Below, piece by piece: positions 21,367-34,078 of a stretch of 64,000 nt of DNA (within the stretch, counting starts at the first letter, position 1; the number at the start of each line of letters is the position of its first letter). Both the position numbers and the translations under genes were made by a program. The notes below the pieces were generated by a model, which did not search any database, was not told where the DNA came from, and saw only the letters and a list, made by a program, of their open reading frames with translations. This DNA comes from Zygnema cylindricum (Eukaryota > Streptophyta > Zygnematophyceae > Zygnematales > Zygnemataceae): positions 24,828 through 88,827 of the forward strand of contig JBBHKE010002497.1 in assembly GCA_037447655.1 (NCBI GenBank). The letters run 5' to 3'.

Positions 21367-24300
21367 CTAGCTTAAAGTGTGAACAATCTGACAACAAAAT
21401 AGAAAAATGAGGCGGCGGCAAAAGGGAGGATACTGCAGCTGGAAGTCGTTCAATGCAGAATCTTCAGTCAGTTCCACATCATTCTCTGATCCCCGTTTCC
21501 GTTTCGTCTTTTTGCCTTTTTGGTCAATCTCCCTCGAGCTCTCCTCCCTCCTTTGCCTTGCTCTCTCTTTGGCAAATTCTGCATACCACATCAGCAAATT
21601 TGTCTTTTCTGCAGACTGCCTGCGACAAAGAGCGTAGCTGCAGAGAAACCACACACGAATCAACACATAAACAACATAAATAAATAAAAGAAAGAGAAAT
21701 AAATCAACAAAAAGTGTAAACAGATCGGTAAGAAAATAGATTGACAAAACAACTACTCTTCCTACTCTCTCCTCTCTCGTCCGTCTCCCGTTAACAAGTG
21801 GAAAAGCTTGGAGAAGCAATTTTTCCATAGGGCCTTCTCCGGCTATTAAAGCTCCATTCTTTTTAGATTTCCATTAGCATTTCCTTGGGATGTTTAAGAT
21901 CTTCCAATGCGATTTCTTCATGGTTCTATATAACTTGGTGAAGTGTTTTCTAATGGATTTTTATAACTCGTTGAAGATTTCCAAAATGAACCTCTAAGAA
22001 CTTGTCTATGGATAAAGACCGCTACCCGTTAACATCTGTTCCTTTGACAAATGAGGAGAGGTAGTAAAGAGGTAGTGAGAGATACACCGTGTATCGCAAT
22101 TAGTGTCAATGATTTGTCAACTTTTAAACTCATTTTTCTCCCTGAAAACGTCGTATTTTTAACCGGACAGTTGTGATGAAAAGAAAAATGATTACCTTTT
22201 GATTGGAGGTATCCAGATGAAAATCGGACAGGTGAGAAAGGAAAAAAAGTTGATTTACGTGGGGCAAAAACATTTAATGATAATCACGATAGAGATAGAG
22301 AGGCACTAAGAAATTGATAGAGGTAGCGAGAGGAAGCGAGGGGTAGTTAGAGGCAGTGGGAGGTAGTAAGAGATAGAAGGGTGTTTCGTCCTCACGCGAG
22401 ACAGGTGTCAGGCAGTAGTTCCCCCCCAGTGCCTTCACTGGAGGAGGCTGTGGCCCCGAGAGAGAGGTGAGGGAGAAGGAGGTCAGATGCGATAGCAGAC
22501 CGCTGTCGGGGAACCATTGCCTGGAGGGAGGGGGAGAGGGAGAGGGAGAGGGAGAGGGAGAGGGAGAGGGTCAGAGGTGAGACAACTAGGGAGAAGGTAA
22601 AGAGGGGCGGGGAATGCGCGGGAGAGAGGAGGGAGGAACTGGAGGGCCCAGAGAGGGAGAAAGAGGAGGAGCATCCACTCCAATTTGGAAACTGTTTGCA
22701 GCACGAAAGAGAGGACGGTTAAAATAAAGTTAAACAGAGGTCAAACTAAGCTCACAACTAGTCAGAGCAGAAAGCTCCGACTTAAAAAATGCACTTAAAA
22801 GAGGATATGGAGTGTAGGGAAGGGAAACTCCACCTCGCAAACCTCCTTTCTTAGAGAGACACAAAATATAGTGTGGATATCCTCCATAACCCAAGAAGCT
22901 ATGCTGGCTGACCTGTTTAGCAAAATATTTACCCACCGGACTATTCAAATAGTGAATGACAAAAAATGAAATGAAATGAAAAGTAAGAAGAAGCTCACTT
23001 TCAAATTGCAATTTTCAACGAATACAAATAGAAACGGGTTCACAGTTAATTTCGAATGTCAACAAACTAGCAAAAAATGAAAAAAATCGGTTCAGATCGT
23101 CAGAGAATTATAAAATCATAAAAAAGAAAAAAACAACAAACAAAAAATAAAAGAACTGAGACCAAAGGCAGGTGGGAGAGAGAAGGACAAGGGAAAGAGA
23201 TACACTGTCCACCTCAACTAATCTTCTTCACACTATTTTGTTACAAGTCCAGGTCAATCTAATGGTTTTTCAGAGACGAAAAAAATCGACAAACTTTATA
23301 GAAAACATAACAAGCTTTCTACAAAACATAACAAATTTAATACAAAACACAACAAGTATAGGACAAAATATAACACGACCTGAACTTCACCGAAAACTTC
23401 CGGGAATAGAGAAGACGAACTACATCAACATCATAAAGCGAAAAGATTACCAAAAAATCCAAACTAACCACGGTGAGTGATAGTTGGTTGAATTACCGAG
23501 ACACACTGCGCAACAATTGTAGCCACGGCTCCTGGCCACTAGAAGACAAAGGTTTTGTTTGACTTGCTTTGGACATAAGTTCCCTGCAAAAATTAGGAGA
23601 AAAAGTACATCAATTTTTGCCCCTATTTTGCCTTTTGAAAAAAACGACCTGATCCATGTTTCACAGTTTCTCCCTCCATAGAAACGGCAAAAGAGAGAGT
23701 AGAAAGTACACTCTAGTGTTGATAGACCGTCGATAAGAATTGTTTGGTTAAAGACTCCTCTTTAAACACGCAGCATTTGTATTTAAAACAGGTCAGAACA
23801 AAAATAAAAGAAAATTAACAACAGAGTATCTGCCTACACAAAATATTTTCTGCGTCTCTGAAATAACTTCCTTTCCACCTACTGACTGTCAAAAAACACA
23901 TTCACATTAAGTTTTGTAGGCTTCCTAAGTGTAGAGTAGTTGCAGATGTAGACTTTTCTTGAGTAGGGTTCTATAAAATGCTCTGAGGTTTCAAAAGTAT
24001 TTGAGATTCTCTTTCTGTTTAACGGTCTTGTACGTTCCCTGCTCCTTTTGCAAGATAAATTAAGAACTTTAAATCCATTTATTTCTGTTTATTTACAAAT
24101 ATTAATTTCAGGGCTTGGTCTTTGGTTTTGGGCGAAAAATGCGACCTTCGTCTCATCTGAGCACTTTGGCCGACTTGTGCCCGACTGCTCTGACTGGCTG
24201 CCGAGTGTCCCTCCTTCTCCTTCATTTTCTTCTCCTTCTCCTTTTCCGTCTCCTTCTCCTTCTCCTTCTCCTTTTCGTTCTCCTTCTTCTTCTCATCCCC

Positions 24301-27300
24301 TGCTTGCTCTCCTCCCTCCTCTGTCTCCTTCCCCGTCTCTTTTAAGCCATTTGAACACTCCTCTCGTTCGTCCCCTNNNNNNNNNNNNNNNNNNNNNNNN
24401 NNNNNNNNNNNNNNNNNNNNNNNNNNNNNNNNNNNNNNNNNNNNNNNNNNNNNNNNNNNNNNNNNNNNNNNNNNNNNNNNNNNNNNNNNNNNNNNNNNNN
24501 NNNNNNNNNNNNNNNNNNNNNNNNNNNNNNNNNNNNNNNNNNNNNNNNNNNNNNNNNNNNNNNNNNNNNNNNNNNNNNNNNNNNNNNNNNNNNNNNNNNN
24601 NNNNNNNNNNNNNNNNNNNNNNNNNNNNNNNNNNNNNNNNNNNNNNNNNNNNNNNNNNNNNNNNNNNNNNNNNNNNNNNNNNNNNNNNNNNNNNNNNNNN
24701 NNNNNNNNNNNNNNNNNNNNNNNNNNNNNNNNNNNNNNNNNNNNNNNNNNNNNNNNNNNNNNNNNNNNNNNNNNNNNNNNNNNNNNNNNNNNNNNNNNNN
24801 NNNNNNNNNNNNNNNNNNNNNNNNNNNNNNNNNNNNNNNNNNNNNNNNNNNNNNNNNNNNNNNNNNNNNNNNNNNNNNNNNNNNNNNNNNNNNNNNNNNN
24901 NNNNNNNNNNNNNNNNNNNNNNNNNNNNNNNNNNNNNNNNNNNNNNNNNNNNNNNNNNNNNNNNNNNNNNNNNNNNNNNNNNNNNNNNNNNNNNNNNNNN
25001 NNNNNNNNNNNNNNNNNNNNNNNNNNNNNNNNNNNNNNNNNNNNNNNNNNNNNNNNNNNNNNNNNNNNNNNNNNNNNNNNNNNNNNNNNNNNNNNNNNNN
25101 NNNNNNNNNNNNNNNNNNNNNNNNNNNNNNNNNNNNNNNNNNNNNNNNNNNNNNNNNNNNNNNNNNNNNNNNNNNNNNNNNNNNNNNNNNNNNNNNNNNN
25201 NNNNNCACAAGTAAAAGTTTTGTGCTCTGACTAGTACCTGCGGAGGCAGATTCCTTTCAGAATTTCACATTTGTCCATTTGAATGTCCATTTCCAAATCG
25301 TTCTCAACGATTCTGTGCTTTTTGTTCCATGTTGTTCTCAAATCGACACCTTAGTCAGTACATCATCGACCACTATTAGTGTGGAATGTTTTAGAGTAAT
25401 CCTGATGCTAATCCCCAAATATTTTACTATTGACTTTTATTAGGAGGCGTCCATGATCAGTCTCGTGTTTTGAAAATGAACACCGTAAAAGAAACCTAAA
25501 AAACCCTCATTCCAGACTAACAGGTGAGCTAATTCACAGCTAATGAAACAACATTTAAAACAGTGTCCCAACATAACACTCACTTGACTTTGGTGGTGGT
25601 TTTTTTTCCCCCCAAGAAAATTAAGCCCACTTAAATGCCTTGTAACTTAAATAATAAAAGAATGATACCTTGACAGAGGTTTTTTATCTAGTAATTCTCC
25701 GTTTTTCCCCTATATATATACACACTCAGAACATTCAAGCTTAAAATAACTTCTATGCACGTTAATTTAAATGATGTAACCGCGATTATTTAGCGCAACT
25801 TAGTGCTTTATTGACCACACTAAATGGGGTGTTTAGTGTACCTCGTTTCCTGGAGTGTCCAAGTGCTCCTCCCATTTCGCAAGCAAAGAATTCAGAGGCT
25901 CCCCCTTCAGGTTTCTGTGGGTAAACATTTTACCCCCGCTCCCCTAGCTTCTTTGTGTCAGCAAACTGCTTTTTTGCTTAACAGTCCAGGGAAGTGAGGG
26001 AATGGGACAGAGCAGGAGAGGGAAAGGGAGAGGGAGAGGGAGAGGGCGAGGGGGAGGGCAGGGGGGAGGGCGAGGGGGAGGGAGAGGAAGAGGGACGGAG
26101 GAGAGAGGAGAGGGAGGGAGGAGAGGAGGGAGGAGAGGGAGAGGGAGGGCGAGGGAGAGGAGAGGAGAGGGGTGAGGGAGGGAATGGAAGGAAAAGGGAG
26201 GGAGGGAAATGGAGGAAAAGAGGGAAAGAGAAGGAAGGAGGGGTGGAAGGAATGGGTAGTGGAATGGAAAGGAAAGAATAGAATGGAAGAATGGACTGAT
26301 ATTAGAAAGGATATGGAATAAAGAATGGAATGGAATAATGAAATAAATGGATGAATGGTATGTACAACATATCGGAAAAATAAAATATTCCAATTCGTGA
26401 TGCGTATAAAATGCACCTTATCACATGATTTTCAATATCTGCGTCTAAAAATAAGTTTTTGATACACGATAATAATTGAGACGTGCCATATTCTTAAGTG
26501 TGCTTACGATTCTCAGTCTCAACGTAAATATTCTTAGTTATTAACTTGTATCATAAAGTATGAAGAATGAGAAGGCTGAGAACATTCAGTTCATTTCTGA
26601 AGAAGATGAGACAAACATAGAAATGTAGGGGCTTTGAACAGGATAAACCAGACGGGGCAGATAAAACCTTCCCTTCTCTCCAGACTTTTAGAACTACTGT
26701 TTACAAAATGATTTTTTCTAGGGCCACTAGAAAAAAAACTGTTGATCTTAAAAAAATCCTCAAAAGAAAACAGAAGTAGAGCTGCCGTACAATTAATTCA
26801 CTACAAAAAAGACAGGAACAGTTGCATTACCAAATATCGATCATCAAAATATCAATAGACTGGCTCAAAATGGACAAAAATAACAAAAACCCCTTCTCAA
26901 TATGCAATCATCAAGTGCTTTATTAGGAGAAAAATGTAGTAGCATGTGTACCCCAAGGCTGACAGGCATGCCTCCTCCACTTTTCTCGTGTCCACGGCGG
27001 TCTCCAAAAGACCGCCACGTGGCGCCACACTATTGGCCGTCTCAGCCGCTACATGGAGGCACTGGAGAGACTCTCCCTCCCCCCACAAAATACCATCAGA
27101 AAAACAAAAAGAGTTAGGGAAAGGATACATTTCTGGAAATATGGAGAGATACGGTTTTCACGTAAAGCTCATTTGCACTTCATTTACTGACATGGGAGTA
27201 GAGGGACGCCACTGACGGGCGTCTTTACACCAAAATTGCTGTCTCTGTTTCAAAATGGGCATCCGCTTCCAAAAACCTGATTCATATAATTGCTTCATTT

Positions 27301-30300
27301 CACATTACTCTGACATCCAGCTTTTGTTTCCATGCATATGCAAACTATGGAAGACCTACAACCATCACTAAAGAGCAATGAGCTTCAGAACATAAATTTT
27401 TTAAGCACGTCCACGTCTCTCTGGAACTTGGCTTTTTGCATTAATAGTTCCTTGGCGTTTAGCTGGCATTCTCTTTGTTTTACTTCTCTCCGTTTCTTTT
27501 TCTTTTGTTTTCTCTTTTCTCCTTTCTTTTTTATGAACTATGGGAAACAGTATGATTCACGCCAAATCGCGAACATTAAACAAACAAACACATGAACATT
27601 TGCTGTCCAGTAAATTCAAGTAACTGTAATCACTATGGTTCACATTATTTCTCGGGTTTCTCGTCACTAGAGTCCACCCTAGATATGCTGGGCAGTGCAA
27701 TAGCAACGTCCACACTAAATACAGTGCCAAACCCACTCACCAGAACAGCACTCGCCCATTGTAGTCGTCTTTGACGCCACAGGCGTAAAGTCCTCACTAA
27801 ATCCGGTGCGACAGGCTCTCGACTGAATTCAACAAGACCCAGAATTTCCAATCACTCAAATTGAACTCTCAAACCAGACCAAATTCCAAATCGATAGGAA
27901 TTTCACCTAAGATCAACTGTCAAATCGAATTGATCCCAAGTCGAGTTAACTTTGAAAAAGATCCAAAAAATATAAGATCTATATCTTCATAGTTTGCTAA
28001 GTTGCTGAACTTAATATTCTCGACTAAATAAAGCCCAAATCGCTAATGACAGTTGACTTTTGAACCGCAACAGGAATATTCTTGCAATTTTCTTCTGTGA
28101 AGAAGGGGAATTCCCGTTTCACGACTACAAATTTGCAGTTCATTTCTGTAGCAAAGAGAAAAATTCACCTACAGGTGAAGAGTGGAAGCTGCTCTCTTCA
28201 GAAGCTCTTGAGGTAGTCGGTTAATACTCCTTGCCCCCAAATCCTGAGTTTTGCCCCTTTTTTGACGTCAGTTCCACTACATTCACGACAATATATTCTT
28301 TCTTTATCTTTCTGACAGCTTCTACAGTTTTTTTAAAGCTAACCAGTTTACCACCTCTACACATGTTGTTTCGATTTTTTTAAACGTCACACTAGCACTT
28401 CATGTATGTGATAATTAAAACACGTACGGTCCACTTTCTTGCACTAAAAAAAACTACTGGCGTTACATAAACAAAATAAGAAAACGTTCAAAAAAACTGT
28501 AATAGTTAATGGTCCAAATAATCATAAATTGCAGTAAAAACTGTATGAATGACTGCATGCCCCTCTGTGTGTTAAAAGAAATGATTATAGAGGACAATAA
28601 TTGGCTCCTCGGAGAAAAGAGGAAGAATGAAAGGGGGAGAGAGGAAGAGAGAGAACAACTGACCTGGTCTTCGGACAGTGAGAGAAACGTGCAGAGTGAG
28701 CTGAGAGGTTGCACAGCAAAATGGTCCATCAGTGCCATCTGCGAACAATTAAACAATACAAGACATCAATCAAACACTATAAGACATTAATTAAACACTA
28801 CAAGACATCAAGAGAGGGAAAATGAAAAGGGAAATGGAGAAAGAGATAGAGAGAAATACACAGAGAGGGGGAGGAAGAGAGATCAAAAAAACTCTCTTCT
28901 TTCCTTTTGAAAAGTGAAAGTTTTGTAGAATCAAATCATAAGGCTAACAATAAACCAAGCTTTTTCCATTCACTCTAGCCTGTAACATACATTTACAACA
29001 TTTACAGCATTACGACATAACAACAATACAACCTTACAACATTACATTGCATTTACGCTACTTTACATTACCTGACATGACAATATGACATGACATGACA
29101 TGACATGACATGAAATATCCCATAGTCTTCATAAGAAATGGCAAAAATGTTCAGCTGTACAAAAAAGCCGAAAAAGCCAAAATAGCTTTGTCGTCCGATT
29201 TACAACGTATTGAATCCTATAGAGCATCGATACTTAACAATTTACAACGGTTTGTAACTGTTTAAATGTGAAATAATTACTAAATAACCATAGCGCAAAA
29301 ATAAACGCAGGCTAGGTGCAAGCTTCGTGAAAAAAAGGTAAAGAGAAAATGACAGACTCCATTGAAATCGTCTTTTCTTCAGATAACTACCTCTTTGTAT
29401 GGCAGGGATAAAAAAAAAGGCAAAATCTTTGAAATGGTCTCTTCAATTTGTCTCAAAGTCGGAAGACAAGTAGTCTCATATTCTATGGTTTGATACAACA
29501 GCAACTGCCCACATCCCTCTCCTCTGTCCCTCTCCCTCCCCACTTCTCTCCATCTATCCCTTGTACTGCAGCAGGGAGAAGAGAAAACTCCCACCTTGAG
29601 CCTTTTCATCACCGCCATTGCTCCCCTCCCTCTCTCCCTCCCTCTCCCATTCTACCTTCCCAGAGAAAAGAAGAGGAGAAAAAACAAGGAGAACCTCCCA
29701 CCTTGAGGCATTTCATTGCCGCAGCAATGCTGCAGTCGTGAGAGAGAGTGAAGTGCACCATATGGCGCATGGAGGGTGCACTTAACACGAAGGTGCACTC
29801 CTCGGGATGAAATAACGCCTCTCTCCACAAAGTGTTGAGACGTTGCTGAGGAGAAGGAGAGGCCACTCGGTGTATTTGGAGGCGAACCATCACAGATTCG
29901 GGTAGGATAGTTCTCAAAGAAGAAGAGGAAATTCCCATGCTCATCACGAGAACCAGAGGAACTTTCTCACGCCATTCACTGCAACCATTTGGTTTTACAT
30001 CTCATTTTAAAATAGGTAAAGAGACACAGAATCTGGACTTATCAGCGATAATAAAAATAGTAAAAGAGGATTAGGAATTGAATAAAGTTTAAACGGATTG
30101 ATCTGTTTGAAAATGGGTGGAGGTGCCGCCAGTCGCGGTTTTCTCTCTACTCACCGTGGTTCTCTTCATCAATGGGTTTAGGAGATGACAGGCAGAATGA
30201 ATACATGATGCTGTTTAACGCTTAATGCTTCCCTCCTCTCTCCTTTTTGCCCCTCACTCTCTGCTACCGCCCTCCTATCTGTGTAATCTTTCTAGTCAAC

Positions 30301-33300
30301 AGGCTGCCTAAAGTTTAGGGCACGTCTCTTTTTGCACCTTCCTGTCGTGGACATACTTTCCCAAAAGCTTGAACCTTTGACCCCTTTACCGGCCTCTCTC
30401 CTCCTTTCCCCCCCAGCCTTTCTGCCCCTCTCTAACAGACTGCATAAAACATAGAAGTCTCCTTTCCCCCCCCGTCTTTCTCTGCCTCTCTCCTCCCACT
30501 CCCATCTGGCTCTTTTCTTTCCTAATTAAAATTGTCCAAAACGCTTTAAGTTCTCTCCTCTGGCTGTGGGCCATACCTCAGAAGCTGAAGCAATCTGGTT
30601 AGGCTTGGAGGATGACAAGCTTCTACTTCCTCCAGAATCAACACTAAATGTTGTACTTCTCTTCTTCCTGTTTCATTGTACCATGAGCTCAAAATCTCCA
30701 TATCGGCAGTCTGTGGGATAAGATCTTGAACGTCAATTAGAAATTTTCTTGGATACTAAATTAGGTAGGTTGGTAATTTTGGGACTTTTATTGTAGCTCT
30801 GTTCTTAACTAGTGGGCAAAGGACTTCGAAACCGTACAATTTTACCGTTACTTATTTCGAGAACTAAACCCACAGTAGTTTAGGAGGTGTAAGCGAACCA
30901 GGAAATTGCGTTCATTACACCTAGAGATTTCTCCGGTAATAAAAATGTTACTGTTCAAATACTGCAACCAAAATAGAGGTGTGGTGTTTAAAGCTGCTAT
31001 TGCACTCTAGTTCATTACTTGCGGAACAAAAACCAGCCTCCACAAAACAAAAGTGCTTTACACAAACTGGTATAGTTCACGCTTATATTTGTGCTGACAC
31101 AAAAGACCTCCAACATTCGGGTCAGCCATCCACAATCAATAGTGCTGGCCAGACTACATTTAGATCCCCAGTTTCCCAGTTTTTAACATTCACACGTGAG
31201 TTAGTGTGAACCAGACCAATCACTAAAAAAATGGACGAAGTTTACAACATCCATGTGGAACAATGTTAGGTCCCAAACGTAGTTCGGACTGCACTTATTA
31301 TCCCCATTCATCTCAATGTCCACCCAGATTGTTAACAACATACTACCCACCGTCGCTATTAGAGTTAGTGAATTATCAGCATTAACACTTCATTAGAATT
31401 AACTACATTTAAACTTGTTTTGCTACATGGCGCATTATGGGCAACTTTGACTAAATACTGTTATACTAATTTATGATTTTGGGTAAAACCGCTCACTCGA
31501 ATTAGAGCGAAACTCTTACAGCAATGGACATTATAGTGCACCATCCTAAAAAGGGTGAAAAGTTCCTGGTGCACAAAATGGAACTGGCACTACTCTAAGG
31601 TGTTCTATGTCTCACCTCGGGATTGATGCCTGTCCACTGCCTCACAACGCCTATCACAGATGCTGAGCTGGCAGACGTTGTCAGGTCCTTTGCTTCCAAA
31701 CGCGCCACCTGGCAGTTGTGGACACATAGATGAGCTTCCAGCTGGCGCATGAAGCCACGATGGTCTTCCCAGCCTCCACCCCCTGCAAACGGTCCAATAA
31801 CAAAAAGGCATATGTCAGAGTGAGCGAACTCAATTACATGTTAGAGTGAAATATATACGAACTCAATTACACAAGTTATGAAAATGAGTTCGGGTCGATC
31901 ACTAGATTTTGCATGCATGTTTCTGAGCCATGCAAAACATCGGAGATTCAGTGCAACCAACACTGAAGCATGGTTTGTTTCTAGAGAAGTAAACAAATAT
32001 TCCTGTGGAAATAATGAGGGTAAAGGGTATCTCGGTGCCGTTTGACTGAACAATATTGAAGCATTCACCATAGCTAGGCCGGGCAAAACTATCATTGAGT
32101 GTCATGATTTAAAGGTTATGATTTAAAGGTTAGTGTGTTCAGTAGTAGGAAAGATACAGTACAAGGGTCGTGCAGTACAAGGGTCCATGCACGAGGAGAG
32201 TAGTATTTCTGGAGATGCATAACCATTGAATTTACCCCTCGACATATCACGACATGGTATCCACCCAAAAATTTGTGGGGAAAACTCCACAATAAGGGTC
32301 TTGATATGCCACACCGAGACATAGTGGTGAATCATGTGCAACATGGTATATACTGTAGGGCAACTTTAACCCTCCCTACATTACAGCCGCCTACTGTCAC
32401 AACAAAAGAGCATGTGGATATGCTGGGTCAGCAAGCAAATGGATATAGCAAGCTTAATCGGCTAGGTGAAATGATAATGAAATTGTGTTTGAGTTCTATT
32501 CGTTTAACACGATGTGATCAATCTGAGTGCTGGCCAAAACCGTCTGAAATTGATCGTTTAGGAAACATATTTGAATGTTCCACAAAAATGCAATGTTATT
32601 GTTCCTCCATCCGTGCTATCCATCAACACTAACTACGAGGAGGGTATACTGTGATACGCACATGAAGTAAAATCCAGTAGAGAGACTGCTAAGACTGGTT
32701 TGAAAACCTACCATCCACACAAGCTCATGTGTGAGAGCCCCAACTATCAGCTTAACCGAGCATTCACATAACAGTTCGGTGCCAACCATTGAAGAAATGA
32801 TCTCAATAAATGCTTGCCTCCTTTTTTATGGGATATCCATGAGTCCAACCACTACATTCTTCACCATGTGGTGTCTATTATAGCCATTACACTATTGGAC
32901 ACATGTATCCTGAGCGATTTTACGATATCACACAGTCTTATAAGTAAACATAGTGTTGTGCGTAAGTGTATGCACGATTCATCACAAAGGTGTACAATTA
33001 CTCATAAAGTGTGAGCAAAATAATGTGCCTAAATCTTTTCTCGGTATTCACTTTCCACAAAATCCAATGGATGACAAAAAACAAAAGCTGTTTATTACCG
33101 ATGACCAATAATTGACAATCAGAATAACCATCTCCGTAAGAACCGAAAAAACAAAACCTGACGTTGTTGGACATGAGCAACGAAGGGCTTGTGAAGTGAC
33201 GTGACATACCAAATTCCATGAGAGCAGTCGGTAGGCCCCCCATACTCCACATGACAGTCTCTGGAACATCCGTCTCTGCAGGAATTTTGATGGTCGCAAT

Positions 33301-34078
33301 CCATTTCTGTACTGCCTCTAGCGCAGCCCGTCCTTCTTTTTCCAAGGTGCTCTGTTTGCATGTCGAATCGTCGCTAGAAAGCGTTAGATGATCAAGTGTT
33401 CCTCTTGATTATTTTTTTTACGGATCAAATGTGGCTTAAGATTACAATGGAATATGATTACCTATGGTTGCAATTTATCTTAACGCAGTTAGAGGTAGTG
33501 TCGAAGTAAGGACAGCATAACTTATAAGAAAAGCAGAGAAAACTCATTTTCGGAATTACTGTTTCTGTTTCTTTCAGAATTTAGATGCGGCAATCACTAA
33601 AGCAGATATTAACCACTCCCTTTTAATGGAATTGTTGTGCGCCGCACTATTGGTGATGAACAGCGCAAAGAACAATTTCCAGGATTTATGGAATTAAGCT
33701 GAGAAATTGTATAGGGTTAGGGTTTGCTAGGGCAGGATTTTTCCCCAGGAATTTGAATCTCATATTGAAGCATGATGATAAAAAAAAAAAAAAATGAGCA
33801 GAAAGAAACAGGCCTTTTGCAAACAGGTTTAGAATCAAACAATGCACCTCCACTCGTTTCTCCAAGCTTTGCCACGTGTCCACAAATGCAGCACTTCGGA
33901 GCTTGGCACATTCTTGCGTCTCAGCAGCGAGACGTGGCAGCACGAGAGGAGTCGACGACTTCCGTCCGTCCTTGAACGGTCGCAACACGTAAGCAGATGC
34001 AGAGGAGTCTTCTTCCATGGCGGAAGTGAGACTAGCTATGGCGCCGATAGGCGAAGAATTCCATGGCAAAAATTTCAT
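21367..34078 (-). CDS. ORC3: Origin recognition complex subunit 3, multi-exon gene
   Basis: ORC3 is part of the complex that marks replication origins and loads the MCM helicase in the nucleus. Exons I support: 34078-33848, 33351-33210 (or from 33373), 31782-31616, 30710-30577, 29978-29702, 28738-28664, 28243-28173, 27822-27741, 27061-26952, 25914-25842, 23583-23497, 22520-22396 and 21637 to a stop at 21367. Exons 2 to 10 keep phase at every junction, as do the last two. Family blocks seen: [41 protein letters not shown], then [15 protein letters not shown] with [21 protein letters not shown] and [16 protein letters not shown]. Near the end are [15 protein letters not shown] and [11 protein letters not shown] from the winged-helix region. 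The start (34078 or in-frame ATG 34018) and the link from exon 1 to 2 are uncertain. The PFHEI-containing exon was not found and part lies in the gap. Confidence 0.88.
22083..22305. mobile_element. Degenerate TA-flanked MITE in an ORC3 intron
   Basis: The left end TACACCGTGTATCGCAATTA matches the MITE family seen at 35, 47 and 60 kb. The right end, near TGATAATCACGATAG, is poorly preserved. It lies between the last two recognised ORC3 exons. Confidence 0.5.
22521..22573. repeat. GGGAGA hexamer repeat beside an ORC3 acceptor
   Basis: About eight GGGAGA-type units. On the ORC3 strand this is a CTCTCC tract ending in CCTCCAG directly before the exon 22520-22396, so the microsatellite forms that intron's polypyrimidine tract. 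Confidence 0.85.
24146..24376 (-). CDS. ORC3: Candidate ORC3 exon running into the gap
   Basis: The minus-strand frame gives a KE-rich segment ([17 protein letters not shown]) followed by [12 protein letters not shown] and QMRRR, resembling the charged, Ser/Arg-rich linker before the ORC3 winged helix. A donor AAG|GTCGCA at 24146/24145 would give phase 2 and join in frame to exon 23583-23497. The donor is weak, and the upstream end is lost in the N run. Confidence 0.5.
24377..25205. other. Assembly gap (829 N)
   Basis: A run of N between a TTCTCC-rich tract and unique DNA. It removes part of the ORC3 gene. Its length may be an estimate. Confidence 0.99.
25206..25237 (-). CDS. ORC3: Candidate ORC3 exon start at gap edge
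   Basis: The acceptor TCTGCCTCCGCAG is followed in phase 0 by [10 protein letters not shown] before the gap. The preceding ORC3 exon (25914-25842) ends in phase 0, so the join is legal. Only 32 bases are visible. Confidence 0.4.
26010..26290. repeat. GA-rich low-complexity tract in an ORC3 intron
   Basis: GGGAGA/GAGGGA-type repeats that grade into GGAATGGAA-type repeats toward 26350. The long open frames here (for example 25944-26416 minus) come from composition and lie between two ORC3 exons. Confidence 0.85.
29580..29733 (-). repeat. Duplicated exon end and splice donor in ORC3
   Basis: The last codons and donor of exon 29978-29702 (GCGGCAATGAAATGCCTCAAG, then GTGGGAGG) recur about 110 bp downstream at about 29580-29621 as GCGGTGATGAAAAGGCTCAA and GGTGGGAG. 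The second copy sits in the intron and could act as a decoy or alternative donor. Confidence 0.75.
31341..31545. mobile_element. Degenerate MITE of the TA-flanked family
   Basis: It begins TACCCACCGTCGCTATTAGAG and aligns along its length with the element at 36371-36577 (shared TAATTTATGA.TTTGGGT block). No clean right terminal repeat. It lies in the ORC3 intron downstream of exon 31782-31616. Confidence 0.55.

Noticed and set aside
24048-25214. Long open frames of 288-388 codons across 24.0-25.2 kb
   Set aside because: They consist mostly of N; the real sequence in them is TTCTCC repeat.
25944-26416. Open frames of about 150 codons on both strands
   Set aside because: Low-complexity GA/CT repeat in an ORC3 intron; no domain and no codon-like pattern.
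29080-29112. GACAT pentamer repeat as a CRISPR-like or telomeric array
   Set aside because: A short plain microsatellite with no spacers.
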